NCBI RefSeq assembly: GCF_006864365.1
Contig: NZ_QHLJ01000009.1
Location: 1 to 58,125 of the forward strand
Source of the DNA: Campylobacter sp. MIT 99-7217
GTDB taxonomy: Bacteria; Campylobacterota; Campylobacteria; Campylobacterales; Campylobacteraceae
DNA length: 58,125 nucleotides
Direction of reading: 5' to 3'
The first letter of the stretch is position 1; each line of letters starts with the position of its first letter. The notes under the pieces are model-generated. The model did not search any database, was not told where the DNA came from, and saw only the letters and a program-made list of their open reading frames with translations. Shown here piece after piece: positions 48,767-57,654 of this stretch. The position numbers and the translations under genes are program-made.

Positions 48767-49672
48767 ATGGATATTTCTTATTCTCAAATCATCTATGCCT
48801 TTTTGCTTGCATCATTTGCGGGGTTTTCTACTATTATCGGTGCTGCTATAGTATTTTTATCTAAACGAAAAAATTTAGAAATGCTTTCCATTGGCTTAGG
48901 TTTTTCAGCTGGGGTCATGATTTACATTTCTTTTATGGAAATTTTGCCTGAGGCTTTGAATGATTTTAAAAGTATTTATAATGGAATTTTAGGCGATCTT
49001 ATCGGTATATTTTGCTTTTTTATAGGCATTATTTTAAGTGCTTTAGTTGATAAACTTATCCCTGAAAATTTAAGTAAGCAAAAAAATGAAGAAGAGATCA
49101 AAGAACTTCCTCTTAATCAGGAAGCTTTGGACTTTTGTTCGCAGTATTATTCAGATGTATTTCAAAAAACTTGTGCGGTGTATGAAGAACAAAAACAGCT
49201 CAAAAACAAAGCCTTACATAAAACAGGTATTTTTGTAGCTATTGCCATAGCTTTACATAATTTTCCTGAGGGCTTTGCTACCTTTATGTCTGGGCTTGAA
49301 AATCTTTCTTTTGGTATCATGATTGCTATTGCTGTAGCCATTCACAATATCCCAGAAGGCATGGCTGTGTCCTTGCCCATATATCATGCAACAAATGATA
49401 AGAAAAAAGCCTTCATTTACTCAGCACTCTCAGGACTTACAGAGCCGTTAGGAGCTTTGGTTTGTGCCTTTTTACTTTTGCCTTTTTTATCTCCCCTTGT
49501 TTTGGCTGTTTGTTTTGCTATTATAGCAGGGATAATGGTTTATATCGCTTTTGATGAGCTTTTGCCTGCGGCTAGAATTTATGGAGAGGCTCATCACTGC
49601 TTATATGGTTTACTAGCAGGTATGGCTTTGATGGCTGTAAGTCTTATCTTACTCAGTCATCTAGGCGTTTAA
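48767..49672 (+). CDS. zupT: ZIP-family zinc transporter ZupT
   Basis: 301 residues, eight membrane segments. Metal path motifs HNFPEGFATF and HNIPEGMAVS in helices 4 and 5 identify the ZupT group; EPLGALVCAF also conserved. A cytoplasmic loop of about 60 charged residues (110-150) separates helices 3 and 4. Imports zinc and perhaps other divalent metals. The 3' end overlaps the converging asparaginase gene by 20 bp. Confidence 0.95.
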   Translation: MDISYSQIIYAFLLASFAGFSTIIGAAIVFLSKRKNLEMLSIGLGFSAGVMIYISFMEILPEALNDFKSIYNGILGDLIGIFCFFIGIILSALVDKLIPENLSKQKNEEEIKELPLNQEALDFCSQYYSDVFQKTCAVYEEQKQLKNKALHKTGIFVAIAIALHNFPEGFATFMSGLENLSFGIMIAIAVAIHNIPEGMAVSLPIYHATNDKKKAFIYSALSGLTEPLGALVCAFLLLPFLSPLVLAVCFAIIAGIMVYIAFDELLPAARIYGEAHHCLYGLLAGMALMAVSLILLSHLGV

Positions 49673-50618
49673 TAAAATCTTGAAACTCATTTTTATTTTT
49701 AGCCAAACTTAGAGCAAGGCTTAAAAATATCCTTGCTTTTTGAGGATTTAGGGTTCTTGAGCTTAAAAAGCCAGCTCTTATATCCTGATCATTGAGGCTA
49801 ATTCTAGCATTAAAAACTCTTGAGCTGACCATAACAACAAGTCCTTTTTTCATCAAGGTTTTTAATTTTTTCTTTAAATTTTCACTCATGCTTCCTGAAC
49901 CAAAACCAGCCACAACCAAGCCCTTAACTCCATTTTGAAATAAAAATTCAGCCAAAATCTCATTTTCATCATCAACACAACTCATCAAACAACTAACTTT
50001 TTCAAATTTTGTAAGCTTTTTTATGTCAAAAATTGCTTTGGAAGCATAAAAATTTTCATAAAAAAAACATTCTTGATTTTGGATATACCCAAGCTCACAA
50101 GGAGAACTAAAAGCATTTACATTTGTGCTGTGAATTTTACTTGAATGCAAGGCACTAAAAATTTTATCATTAAGGGCAATTAAAACACCTTTATTTTCTG
50201 ATCTTTTACTTGCAGCAACGATGATAGCATTGTAAAGGTTTTTCAAGGCATCGCTACTTAAAGCATTAAATGCTCTCATTGAGGCTGTAAATACTATGGG
50301 TTTTTTAGAACTTATAAGCAAATGCAAGAAAAAAGCACTTTCTTCTAAACTATCGCTTCCATGGGTGATAACAACCCCATCAAATTCTTTTAAAGCCTCA
50401 GAGCTTTCTTTTGCGATTTCATACATTTTTTCAAAGCTCATATCCTTACTATTAATGTTAAAAAGCTGTTTACTTGATATTTTGGCAATTTTTTCTATTC
50501 CAGCAAGTTCCTTTAATAACACTTCAATACCTAAAACTCCAGCATCATAATGAAGACTTTTTTTTGAATGCATGCCAGCTATAGTGCCACCCGTAGCAAG
50601 TATCATAATTTTTTTCAT
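49653..50618 (-). CDS. L-asparaginase-family amidohydrolase with variant active-site loop
   Basis: 321 residues, cytoplasmic (no signal). N-terminal ATGGTIAGM carries the first catalytic Thr; the second site usually reads HGTDTMEET but here is HGSDSLEES, so the Thr is Ser. A Lys candidate lies in HSSKIHSTNVNAFSSP. Related to AnsA/AnsB (asparagine or glutamine hydrolysis); it is too unlike the usual C. jejuni AnsA to name. Gene is 217 bp after a small His-rich peptide gene on the same strand. Confidence 0.88.
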   Translation of the reverse strand: MKKIMILATGGTIAGMHSKKSLHYDAGVLGIEVLLKELAGIEKIAKISSKQLFNINSKDMSFEKMYEIAKESSEALKEFDGVVITHGSDSLEESAFFLHLLISSKKPIVFTASMRAFNALSSDALKNLYNAIIVAASKRSENKGVLIALNDKIFSALHSSKIHSTNVNAFSSPCELGYIQNQECFFYENFYASKAIFDIKKLTKFEKVSCLMSCVDDENEILAEFLFQNGVKGLVVAGFGSGSMSENLKKKLKTLMKKGLVVMVSSRVFNARISLNDQDIRAGFLSSRTLNPQKARIFLSLALSLAKNKNEFQDFIKRLDD

Positions 50619-50710
50619 AGGTTTATCCTTAAAAAATTTTGAAATATTGTATCATGTTTATGAGCAAAAAAGAGGTAAAAAATTGTTAAATTTATATGTT
50701 CTTATTAAAA

Positions 50711-50731
50711 AGCCAAGCTTTACGCTTAGCT
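50711..50731 (-). terminator. Terminator of the His-rich peptide gene
   Basis: On the minus strand AGCTAAGC-GTAAA-GCTTGGCT (eight pairs, one G-U) followed by TTTTTAAT, starting one base past the TAA. Strong rho-independent form. Confidence 0.75.
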
Positions 50732-50836
50732 TTATTTACTTTGGTGTTTATGCTCTGTATGATTTTCATGAGAATCGCAAGCAAAAGCTTGAATACTTAA
50801 CAAACTCATCAAAGCTACAAAAATAAATTTTTTCAT
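50732..50836 (-). CDS. 34-residue exported His-rich peptide
   Basis: A complete small gene: ribosome site AAAGGAGAAAAA, ATG at 50836, TAA at 50732, then a strong terminator. The peptide begins MKKFIFVALMSLLSIQAFA, a textbook signal peptide, and the mature part is only CDSHENHTEHKHQSK, with four His, one Cys and acidic residues. This looks like a secreted or periplasmic metal-binding peptide; the first mature residue Cys could also be lipidated, although IQAFAC is a poor lipobox. Upstream lie a tandem 9-bp repeat ATTAATATT (50891-50908) and TATAAA/TACAAT boxes. Confidence 0.7.
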   Translation of the reverse strand: MKKFIFVALMSLLSIQAFACDSHENHTEHKHQSK

Positions 50837-50944
50837 TTTTTCTCCTTTAAAAAATAGAATTTCATTGTATGATATATTTTATAATAAATGATTAATATTA
50901 TTAATATTTATAATTAAAAATTGATATATTTTAGAGAAATATTT

Positions 50945-52138
50945 TTATTTTGATATTTTCTTCGTTAAAAAGGCTAAATTTTCATCAAGTTTTTTTTCAT
51001 AGCCTATATGCTTGCTTTGGTAAAATTTCAAGTCTTTAGCAAGGTATCTTTGATGAACCCAGCCACCAAAATCATGTGGATAAAGATAGTTTTTACTCGC
51101 TTCATTGTTGTTATCAAGATAAGGTAAGATAGGTAGGGCTTGGTTGTTTCTTACATAAAAAATCGCCTCATTTATAGCCTTGTAGCTTGAATTTGACTTT
51201 AAAGAACTTGCTAAAAATACAGCACACTGAGCTAGGATAATGCGCGCTTCTGGATAGCCTATATTTTTTACTGCCATGAGGGTTGAAGTGGCTAAATTTA
51301 GAGCATTTGGCTCGGCATTGCCTATATCTTCACTTGCAAAAATAAGCATTCTCCTTGCGATAAAATCCGCACTTTCCCCACCCTCAATCAATCTTGCAAG
51401 ATAATAAAGCGAAGCATCAACATCGCTTCCTCTTAGGCTTTTGATAAAAGAGCTTGCAAGGCGGTAATGCGTATCTTTGCTACTTACGCCGTCATTTAGT
51501 GCATTTGCCCTTAAGGTTTTAAGCGTTTTAAGGCTTAAAATTTGAGAATCTATACTCAAAGCAAATTCGATCAAATTAAGCAAACTTCTTGCGTCGCCTC
51601 CGCTTGAATGAAGCAAATACTGTCTTGCTTCTTCATCTATGCTAAATTTAAGCTCTTCTTGAACTCTAAAAAGTAAAATTTGTAGATCTTCTTCACTTAA
51701 AGCTTTAAATTCAAAAAGCATGCTCCTACTTCTTATGCCTGAACTTAAGACAAAATAAGGATTTTCGGTGCTTGCTCCTATGATAATACATCTTGCATTT
51801 TCCATAGGAACTAGGAGCATTTCTTGTTGGGTTTTAGAAAGGCGGTGAATTTCATCGATAAAAATAAGGGGCTTATAGAGGCTATTTTCATAATTTGCAA
51901 GGATTTTTCTAAGTTCTTCAAGCTTAAAATTTCCTCCGTCAAACTCAAAAAAATCCAAACCAAAATCATTTGCCACGGCTCTGGCAAAAGTCGTTTTACC
52001 ACAGCCTGCAGGACCAAAAAATATACTATGCGGAAGCTTTTGCTTTGAAATAAAGCTTTTAAAAACTGCCACAAGCTCTTTTTGCCCTAAAATTTCATCA
52101 AGTTTTTTGGGACGAAATTTTAGGGCTAGGTTATTCAT
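50945..52138 (-). CDS. rarA: Replication-associated recombination protein A (MgsA/RarA) AAA ATPase
   Basis: 397 residues from ATG 52138 (MNNLALKFRPKKLDEILGQ); a TTG three codons earlier is possible. Clamp-loader-like ATPase: Walker A FFGPAGCGKTT, Walker B IFIDEIHR, sensor GASTENPYF, Arg finger region SRSMLFEF, and the C-terminal tetramerisation domain (DIGNAEPNALNLA, YPEARIILAQCAVFLASSLKSN, YPHDFGGWVHQRYL). Acts at stalled replication forks. Confidence 0.94.
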   Translation of the reverse strand: MNNLALKFRPKKLDEILGQKELVAVFKSFISKQKLPHSIFFGPAGCGKTTFARAVANDFGLDFFEFDGGNFKLEELRKILANYENSLYKPLIFIDEIHRLSKTQQEMLLVPMENARCIIIGASTENPYFVLSSGIRSRSMLFEFKALSEEDLQILLFRVQEELKFSIDEEARQYLLHSSGGDARSLLNLIEFALSIDSQILSLKTLKTLRANALNDGVSSKDTHYRLASSFIKSLRGSDVDASLYYLARLIEGGESADFIARRMLIFASEDIGNAEPNALNLATSTLMAVKNIGYPEARIILAQCAVFLASSLKSNSSYKAINEAIFYVRNNQALPILPYLDNNNEASKNYLYPHDFGGWVHQRYLAKDLKFYQSKHIGYEKKLDENLAFLTKKISK

Positions 52139-52139
52139 A

Positions 52140-53399
52140 TCAATCAAGAATCAAATCGCTTGGTGGGTTTGAAAACTCATCTTGAAGCTCATAGGTATCA
52201 TCAATTTCAAGTAAGGTGCCATTGATCATGGTGGTAGGCTTTTTTACCGATCCTGTTGCATTAAGATCCAAAACATAGATATCATCTTTTTTCTCAAACA
52301 ACTCATCTGCGCCAAAGAGAGCTAAAATAGGCAGTATTTGACTTGGCAAAACATCGCTTTTTGCACTAAAGTTTGCATTTACCTCTTCATCTGCACTAAA
52401 ATTTGCTTCGCCTTTTGAGCTAAATTTTGCTCCTGCTCTACTGAATGAAAAATCCTGAAGCTTTAGTTTTGGATTTGTAGAAAGAAAGAGCTTATCTTCT
52501 AAGATATCCACAGGATCATAATCAAACGAATATAGAACTTGATTTAAACTTTGTGCCACAAAGTCTAGTTTGATATCTTGAAGCGTTCTTTGATCAGGAG
52601 AAAGCTGCCCTAAATTAACCTCTTTAATATATAGTTTAACACTTTCATTAAAACTTACATTACCTTCTGTCTGCACTATATCTTCTAAATTAAGCTCATC
52701 AAGTACAACATCATTCATACTCAAGCGATAAATACTAAACTTTGTTTGCGAATCACTAACCTTGGAAAGATAGTCTTTTAAATTTATACCCTCTTTACTA
52801 CTAAAATCAGAATACACCTTTTCAAGCTTCACACTCACACGCCCCATGAAAGGATTAAAGTCCTCAAATCTAAATTCATCAATATTCATATCACTAAATA
52901 AAATAGACCCTTGGTTTGTCATTGTGAAATTTAAGACGAAATTCTTAAGAAGCAATGTTCCTTCTGCTCTTTGAACATCTATATCAGAAAAAATAAATTT
53001 AATATCAAAATCTGAATTTAAATGAGAATTTACACTAAAGCGAGCCACCGAACCATTTGGCAAAATATCACCTACAAGCGAAAGAAAAGGCTCTGTAAGA
53101 TTTATTTGACCCTCAATCACATCTTGAGTAAAAATGCTATTTTTAAAATCAGCCGTGATCAAAAAAGCCACATTTACCATAAAATCATTTTCTTGCGATG
53201 CAAGCTTAAAAGAAGCTTTTGAGTTGAAAAAGCCTTTTTCAAAAACCACATCTTCGATCTTAGCATATTTCCAAGTTTGGAGTTTTTGCACAAAATCATT
53301 GAAATTTTTTTCATGCAAATTTCCCATGTAAAAAACCTGTCCCAAATAAGCTAAAACAACAAAAGCAACTATACAAACAGCAGCAATTATTTTCTTCAT
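52140..53399 (-). CDS. DUF945 (YdgA-like) membrane-anchored periplasmic protein
   Basis: 419 residues. One N-terminal membrane anchor (about 4-22, IIAAVCIVAFVVLAYLG), then a long beta-rich periplasmic region with repeated strands, matching the length and pattern of DUF945/YdgA proteins. Function unknown; some relatives are tied to envelope traffic. It directly precedes rarA on the same strand. Confidence 0.75.
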   Translation of the reverse strand: MKKIIAAVCIVAFVVLAYLGQVFYMGNLHEKNFNDFVQKLQTWKYAKIEDVVFEKGFFNSKASFKLASQENDFMVNVAFLITADFKNSIFTQDVIEGQINLTEPFLSLVGDILPNGSVARFSVNSHLNSDFDIKFIFSDIDVQRAEGTLLLKNFVLNFTMTNQGSILFSDMNIDEFRFEDFNPFMGRVSVKLEKVYSDFSSKEGINLKDYLSKVSDSQTKFSIYRLSMNDVVLDELNLEDIVQTEGNVSFNESVKLYIKEVNLGQLSPDQRTLQDIKLDFVAQSLNQVLYSFDYDPVDILEDKLFLSTNPKLKLQDFSFSRAGAKFSSKGEANFSADEEVNANFSAKSDVLPSQILPILALFGADELFEKKDDIYVLDLNATGSVKKPTTMINGTLLEIDDTYELQDEFSNPPSDLILD

Positions 53400-53509
53400 T
53401 TTAACTCCTTTTATTTTTATGGCGTATTTTAATATATTTTTACAAAAACTAAGATTATAGATAAGAAAAATGTAGAAAATAAATTTAAAATGAGATAAAA
53501 TTGAGGTCT

Positions 53510-53532
53510 AAAACCCGCTTAAAGCAGGTTTT
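53510..53532 (-). terminator. Terminator of dps
   Basis: AAAACCTGC/GCGGGTTTT with a 5-base loop, nine pairs including one G-U, beginning 8 bp past the dps stop. Confidence 0.65.
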
Positions 53533-53540
53533 AGAAAAAA

Positions 53541-53996
53541 CTACTTCATAGAGCAAGCATTTGTAAGGCTTGAATCAAGCATCCAAAGACTTTTTTCATA
53601 CTCAGCGATCTTATCTTGAGCAAAAGATGAAGTTGTGGTATCTCCTTCTTTATCAGCTACCTCATCAAGTTTTTTAAACTCAGCTAAAAGATACTTATAA
53701 TCTTCTCTTATAGCTTCAAGAACTTCATTTGCAGTAAAGCAAGTCTTATCACTGCCTTTAATCTTGGCTTTTTGAGCAAGTTCGTTAGGACAAACAATAG
53801 CTTTTCCCTGAAGTTGCAAAACTCTTTCTGCCACATCATCAAAAAGCTCTGCCATATTTTCATATGCTTCTTCTGTGTAGTTGTGAATAGCAAAGAACTG
53901 AAGTCCTTTAACATTCCAATGATAATTGTGAAATTTGATCCACAAAGTGTGAGCATCAGCTTGAATCTGCAATAAATTTTCTATAACTTTTGACAT
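53541..53996 (-). CDS. dps: Dps ferritin-like iron-storage and DNA-protection protein
   Basis: 151 residues. Ferroxidase-site helix segments [21 protein letters not shown] (His) and [20 protein letters not shown]-like [15 protein letters not shown] (Asp/Glu) match the inter-subunit site of Dps. Forms a 12-mer that oxidises and stores iron using peroxide. C. jejuni equivalent Cj1534c. Divergent from exbB-exbD-tonB, which also belong to iron handling. Confidence 0.96.
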   Translation of the reverse strand: MSKVIENLLQIQADAHTLWIKFHNYHWNVKGLQFFAIHNYTEEAYENMAELFDDVAERVLQLQGKAIVCPNELAQKAKIKGSDKTCFTANEVLEAIREDYKYLLAEFKKLDEVADKEGDTTTSSFAQDKIAEYEKSLWMLDSSLTNACSMK

Positions 53997-54027
53997 TTTT
54001 TCTCCTTTTTTATTTAAAGTCAGAAAG

Positions 54028-54033
54028 ATTATA
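54028..54033 (-). promoter_or_regulatory. -10 box of dps
   Basis: TATAAT on the minus strand, extended as TGTTATAAT, 32 bases upstream of the dps ATG; good Campylobacter sigma-70 form. Confidence 0.55.
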
Positions 54034-54335
54034 ACATAAAATTTCTAAATAATAAAAATTATTGATTGGAAATTTATTGTGATTTTATTAAAAGCTTTTT
54101 AGAAGCCTTTAATTCTTTATTTTAAGCTTATAAACGATAAAAATTTTTATAAATTCAGATTTTTTATAACTTATTTTTGATAGCAGTTTTTTAAATTATC
54201 AAAAAGCTTTACTAGATGAAATCACTATATTATCGTCATTTATATAATTTTGATAATGGTAAATTTTTTTATAATTAAAGCAAAATTTATATTTTAATTG
54301 ATATAATTTTTTAAAATTTTTCGAGGATTATTATC
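54034..54335. promoter_or_regulatory. Divergent AT-rich control region between dps and exbB
   Basis: 302 bases, very AT-rich, no open frame of interest. On the plus strand TTTTGATAATGGTAAATTT (54249-54267) resembles a Fur box (two GATAAT-type hexamers) and ATATAAT (54301-54307) is a likely -10 for exbB. Iron control of the exbB-exbD-tonB genes is expected from other Campylobacter; here it is inferred from this partial match only. Confidence 0.4.
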
Positions 54336-54770
54336 ATGGAATTTTTAAAAACTCATATAGATTTTATCATCATAGCTTTACTTGGTTTTATGGGTTTTAT
54401 AGCTGTTTGGTGCGTGATTGAGAGATTGCTTTTTTTTAGAAAGGTAAATTTAAATGAGTATGAAAACCAAGAAAGCTTCGATGATGCGATCAGTGAAAAT
54501 CTTACAACCTTATATATTATTTATTCTAATGCTCCTTATGTTGGACTTTTAGGAACGGTTATTGGTATTATGATAGTTTTTTATGACATGGGCTTGTCTG
54601 GCAATATCGATGTGAAAAGTATAGTTGTAGGGCTTTCTTTGGCTTTAAAGGCAACGGCTATTGGGCTTTTGGTTGCCATACCTTCTTTAATGGCTTATAA
54701 TGCCTTACTTAGAAAAATAACAATTTTGAGCAATAAATTTAAAGTCCATTTAAAAAGTGTAGAAAAATGA
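54336..54770 (+). CDS. exbB: TonB-system proton channel ExbB
   Basis: 144 residues, short form with three membrane segments (IDFIIIALLGFMGFIAVWCV; NAPYVGLLGTVIGIMIVFYDMG; VGLSLALKATAIGLLVAIPSLMAY). The GLLGTV and LKATAIGL motifs are those of ExbB/TolQ. Overlaps exbD by 4 bp. Confidence 0.94.
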   Translation: MEFLKTHIDFIIIALLGFMGFIAVWCVIERLLFFRKVNLNEYENQESFDDAISENLTTLYIIYSNAPYVGLLGTVIGIMIVFYDMGLSGNIDVKSIVVGLSLALKATAIGLLVAIPSLMAYNALLRKITILSNKFKVHLKSVEK

Positions 54771-55156
54771 TAAAACTTCCTAAAAATGAAGGCTTAAATA
54801 TAGTCCCATTTATAGACATCATGCTTGTTTTGCTTGCTATTGTTTTGAGTATTTCTACTTTCATTGCACATGGGCAAATCAAAGTAGAACTTCCAAAAAG
54901 TGAATTTGCAGAAAGTTCAAGTGATGAAAAGAAGAAATTACTCATAAGCGTTGATGAAAATAATGTTTTTTATCTTGATGATAAAACGGCTACACTCGAC
55001 GAGGTCAAAGAAGCTGTCAACACCCTAGATAAAGAACAACTTGTAGAACTTAAAAGCGATAAGAACTCTAAATTTGAATCCTTTGTGCAAATCATAGATA
55101 TTCTTAAAGGTGCAAAGCATACTAACTTCCAAATCATTACCGAAAGGCAAAGATAA
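54767..55156 (+). CDS. exbD: TonB-system protein ExbD
   Basis: 129 residues, begins LNIVPFIDIMLVLLAIVLS with the proton-path Asp in the single membrane helix, then a periplasmic domain. Works with ExbB and TonB. Its TAA shares its last base with the tonB start (TAATG). Confidence 0.94.
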   Translation: MIKLPKNEGLNIVPFIDIMLVLLAIVLSISTFIAHGQIKVELPKSEFAESSSDEKKKLLISVDENNVFYLDDKTATLDEVKEAVNTLDKEQLVELKSDKNSKFESFVQIIDILKGAKHTNFQIITERQR

Positions 55157-55833
55157 TGAACAGAAAAACCCAATCTTTCATTTTAACCTGTTTGATTTTT
55201 TCCCCTATTTTACTCTTTGCGGTTTATGGCAACCCTTTCAAAATAGAATTTAAAGGTGAAGATGAAGTAACTTTAATCCTCAGTCAGTTTATCGCACAAG
55301 GGCAAATAGTCCAAGCTGGTCCACAAACTCCACCAGCACCCATACCACCAGAGGAAACTAAGGAAAAAAAGAAAGAGAAAAAACATAAGAAAAAACATAA
55401 ACAACACGAACCCTTAGAAAAGGTTGCAAAGAAGAAGAAAGAAAGGATAGAAGAAGTACAAGAAAGTGCGAGTGTGCCTCCCGGTGGTGCTCAAGTAAAT
55501 ACCAATACTCAAACTCAAATTGGTACTCTAGCTCTTGGACAAACGGATAATCCTTTCTTAAGAGAGGTTAAAAAGGCTATAGATGAAGCAGCTAGAGAAA
55601 CTTATCCAAGACAAGCCATTAGAATGAATCTTACAGGCACTGTTTTGCTTGAATTTGTTTGGTTGCATAATAAAATCTTAGAACAAGTAAAAATAATCAG
55701 TACTTCAGGACATAAAATTTTAGATTCGCATACTCTAAAGATCATACAAAAGGCTGCAAGGAATTTCCCTCAATACAAAGAAAGCGTGCGTATACAAATT
55801 CCAGTAACCTACAATCTTACCAATAGCAAATAG
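55156..55833 (+). CDS. tonB: TonB energy transducer
   Basis: 225 residues. N-terminal membrane anchor (about 8-23), a Pro-rich stretch APIPPEETKEKK, a long Lys/His-rich spacer (KKEKKHKKKHKQ), then the TonB C-terminal fold (YPRQAIRMNLTGTVLLEFVWLHNK, SGHKILDSHTLKIIQKA). Spans the periplasm to drive TonB-dependent receptors such as the one at the start of the window. Ends at a strong hairpin. Confidence 0.94.
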   Translation: MNRKTQSFILTCLIFSPILLFAVYGNPFKIEFKGEDEVTLILSQFIAQGQIVQAGPQTPPAPIPPEETKEKKKEKKHKKKHKQHEPLEKVAKKKKERIEEVQESASVPPGGAQVNTNTQTQIGTLALGQTDNPFLREVKKAIDEAARETYPRQAIRMNLTGTVLLEFVWLHNKILEQVKIISTSGHKILDSHTLKIIQKAARNFPQYKESVRIQIPVTYNLTNSK

Positions 55834-55838
55834 AGTCT

Positions 55839-55869
55839 TAACTCCTAGTATGATACACGCTAGGAGTTA
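55839..55869. terminator. Bidirectional terminator shared by tonB and the cyclophilin gene
   Basis: TAACTCCTAG/CTAGGAGTTA, ten perfect pairs with an 11-base loop, followed by AATTTTTTATTTTT on the plus strand. The stop codon of the converging cyclophilin gene (TAG at 55860-55862) is part of the stem. Confidence 0.8.
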
Positions 55870-56459
55870 AATTTTTTATTTTTATTATTTTTCTTCTTTT
55901 TGGTTGTCTTTTTAGATTTTGTTTTAAGTTTTGTTGTTTTGGATTTTGCTATTTTTGGTTTTGAACTTCCTTTTGTCATACTTTTTCCCATGATCTCGAT
56001 ATCAAGGATCTTATCGCCTTGCCTTATGCTATCAAGTACTTCAAGACTTTTTGTATCCTTGCTATCAATTTGTCCAAAAACAGTATGAACTCCGTCTAAG
56101 TGAGGCTGAGGGCTGTGAGTGATGAAAAATTGGCTTCCTCCTGTATCCTTTCCAGCATGAGCCATGCTAAGCGTGCCTCTTAAGTGCAAGTTACTTTGCC
56201 CCTCACACTCGCATTTTATAGTATAACCCGGTCCTCCTGTTCCTGTGCCATAAGGGCAGCCTCCTTGGATAACAAAATTTGGTATTACCCTGTGAAAATT
56301 TAGATTCTTATAAAAGCCCTCCTTGGCTAAGCTTGCAAAATTACACACAGCAATGGGCGCTTCATCATTAAAGAGCTTAAGCTTCATATCGCCCTTTTCA
56401 GTCTTTATCAAAGCAAATTCATAATCCTTTGCCCTTGATATATCTATTTCTTTTAACAT
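55860..56459 (-). CDS. Cyclophilin-type peptidyl-prolyl isomerase with Lys-rich tail
   Basis: 199 residues. Cyclophilin core: [40 protein letters not shown] with the catalytic FHRV, then [19 protein letters not shown] and [11 protein letters not shown]. No signal peptide, so cytoplasmic. The last ~35 residues are almost all Lys, Thr, Ser, Asn ([21 protein letters not shown]), unusual for the family; may bind nucleic acid or ribosomes, or simply be a low-complexity run. Confidence 0.93.
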   Translation of the reverse strand: MLKEIDISRAKDYEFALIKTEKGDMKLKLFNDEAPIAVCNFASLAKEGFYKNLNFHRVIPNFVIQGGCPYGTGTGGPGYTIKCECEGQSNLHLRGTLSMAHAGKDTGGSQFFITHSPQPHLDGVHTVFGQIDSKDTKSLEVLDSIRQGDKILDIEIMGKSMTKGSSKPKIAKSKTTKLKTKSKKTTKKKKNNKNKKFNS

Positions 56460-56655
56460 TTTCTCTCCTTTTTAAATTTAAGCTATTTGAAAGCTTGTTA
56501 ATTTAGTAAATTTAAGCCAGCCTAAAAAGCTTTTAAAAGCTAAATTTATCTAGGCTAGCTTTGAATTTAAACACAAAGGCTAAATTTAAAACAATTTAAA
56601 ACCTAAGTTAAACTCAAAAAAGCCTTTCAAAAGCAAGATTAAATTTAGCAAAGCC

Positions 56656-57363
56656 TTAATCAATATTCGTATAAACAGCACTCACATCATCATCGTCCTC
56701 AAGCTTATCCAAAAGCTTTTCTATCTCAGCTAGCTTGTCCTCATCAAAGCTAACAGGACTATTTGGGACATACTCAAGCCCAGCTTTTTTGATCACAAGA
56801 GCCTTTTTTTCTATCATATCGCTAAGTTCCTTAAAGGCTGAGTAATCCCCCATAATCAAAAGCTCCTCTTCATTTTGCTCCAAGCTTTCAAGTCCAGCGT
56901 CTATCAAATCAAGCTCAAGTTCTTCAAGATCGCCTTCAACTTTTTCTAAGTGAAAAACAGCCTTTCTTGAAAACATAAAATTTAAAGAACCATTTTGCAA
57001 AAGCTCGCCCTTGTTTTTGTTAAAAATAGCCTTGACATTAGCCACTGTTCTGGTTGGATTATCACTCATGCACTCAACTATCACTAAAGCCCCATGAGGT
57101 GCTCTTCCCTCATAATGAATTTGCTTGATCTCAGCTGCGTCCTTGCCTAAGGCTCTTTTAATCGCTGCTTCTATATTATCCTTTGGCATGTTATTTGCCT
57201 TAGCTGTGGCTATGGCTGAGCGAAGCTTAGGATTCATCAAAGGATCCTCCCCTCCTTCTTTAGCGGCTACTTGAATAGCCTTTGCAAGCTTTGGAAAAAG
57301 CTTACTCATCTTATCCCATCTGGCTTCTTTTGAGGCTCTTCTGTATTCAAATGCTCGTCCCAT
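56656..57363 (-). CDS. YebC/PmpR-family DNA-binding regulator / translation factor
   Basis: 235 residues from ATG 57363 ([21 protein letters not shown]), the family start. Signatures: [72 protein letters not shown] and the acidic end ([11 protein letters not shown]). Some members repress genes; others ease ribosome stalling at proline runs. The 196 bp downstream of it, up to the cyclophilin start, are AT-rich with repeated TAAATTTA and hold nothing I can name. Confidence 0.93.
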   Translation of the reverse strand: MGRAFEYRRASKEARWDKMSKLFPKLAKAIQVAAKEGGEDPLMNPKLRSAIATAKANNMPKDNIEAAIKRALGKDAAEIKQIHYEGRAPHGALVIVECMSDNPTRTVANVKAIFNKNKGELLQNGSLNFMFSRKAVFHLEKVEGDLEELELDLIDAGLESLEQNEEELLIMGDYSAFKELSDMIEKKALVIKKAGLEYVPNSPVSFDEDKLAEIEKLLDKLEDDDDVSAVYTNID

Positions 57364-57654
57364 AAATATCCTTTGCAAATTTTTAAAACAAAAGTATAAA
57401 ATAAAACTTATAAATTTGTTTTTAAAAATACATATTTTAACTATAAAACACGAAAATATTTTTGATTTGAAGGGCTATTTTGTATTATCTCTATATAAAA
57501 TGATAAAAAATGAGTAAAATCTTCTTTTTGATAATTTTATTTGAGAATTTTCGTAACAAAAGATATAAAAAATATTAACTTATCTTCAAAATAACATTGA
57601 AATTAAGCCATAATTGAGTAGCATAAGATTAGAAATTTTAGTAAGGAGTAAATT

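Noticed and set aside
56460-56655. Repeated TAAATTTA motifs as a mobile repeat
   Set aside because: They are short, degenerate and expected in DNA this rich in A and T.
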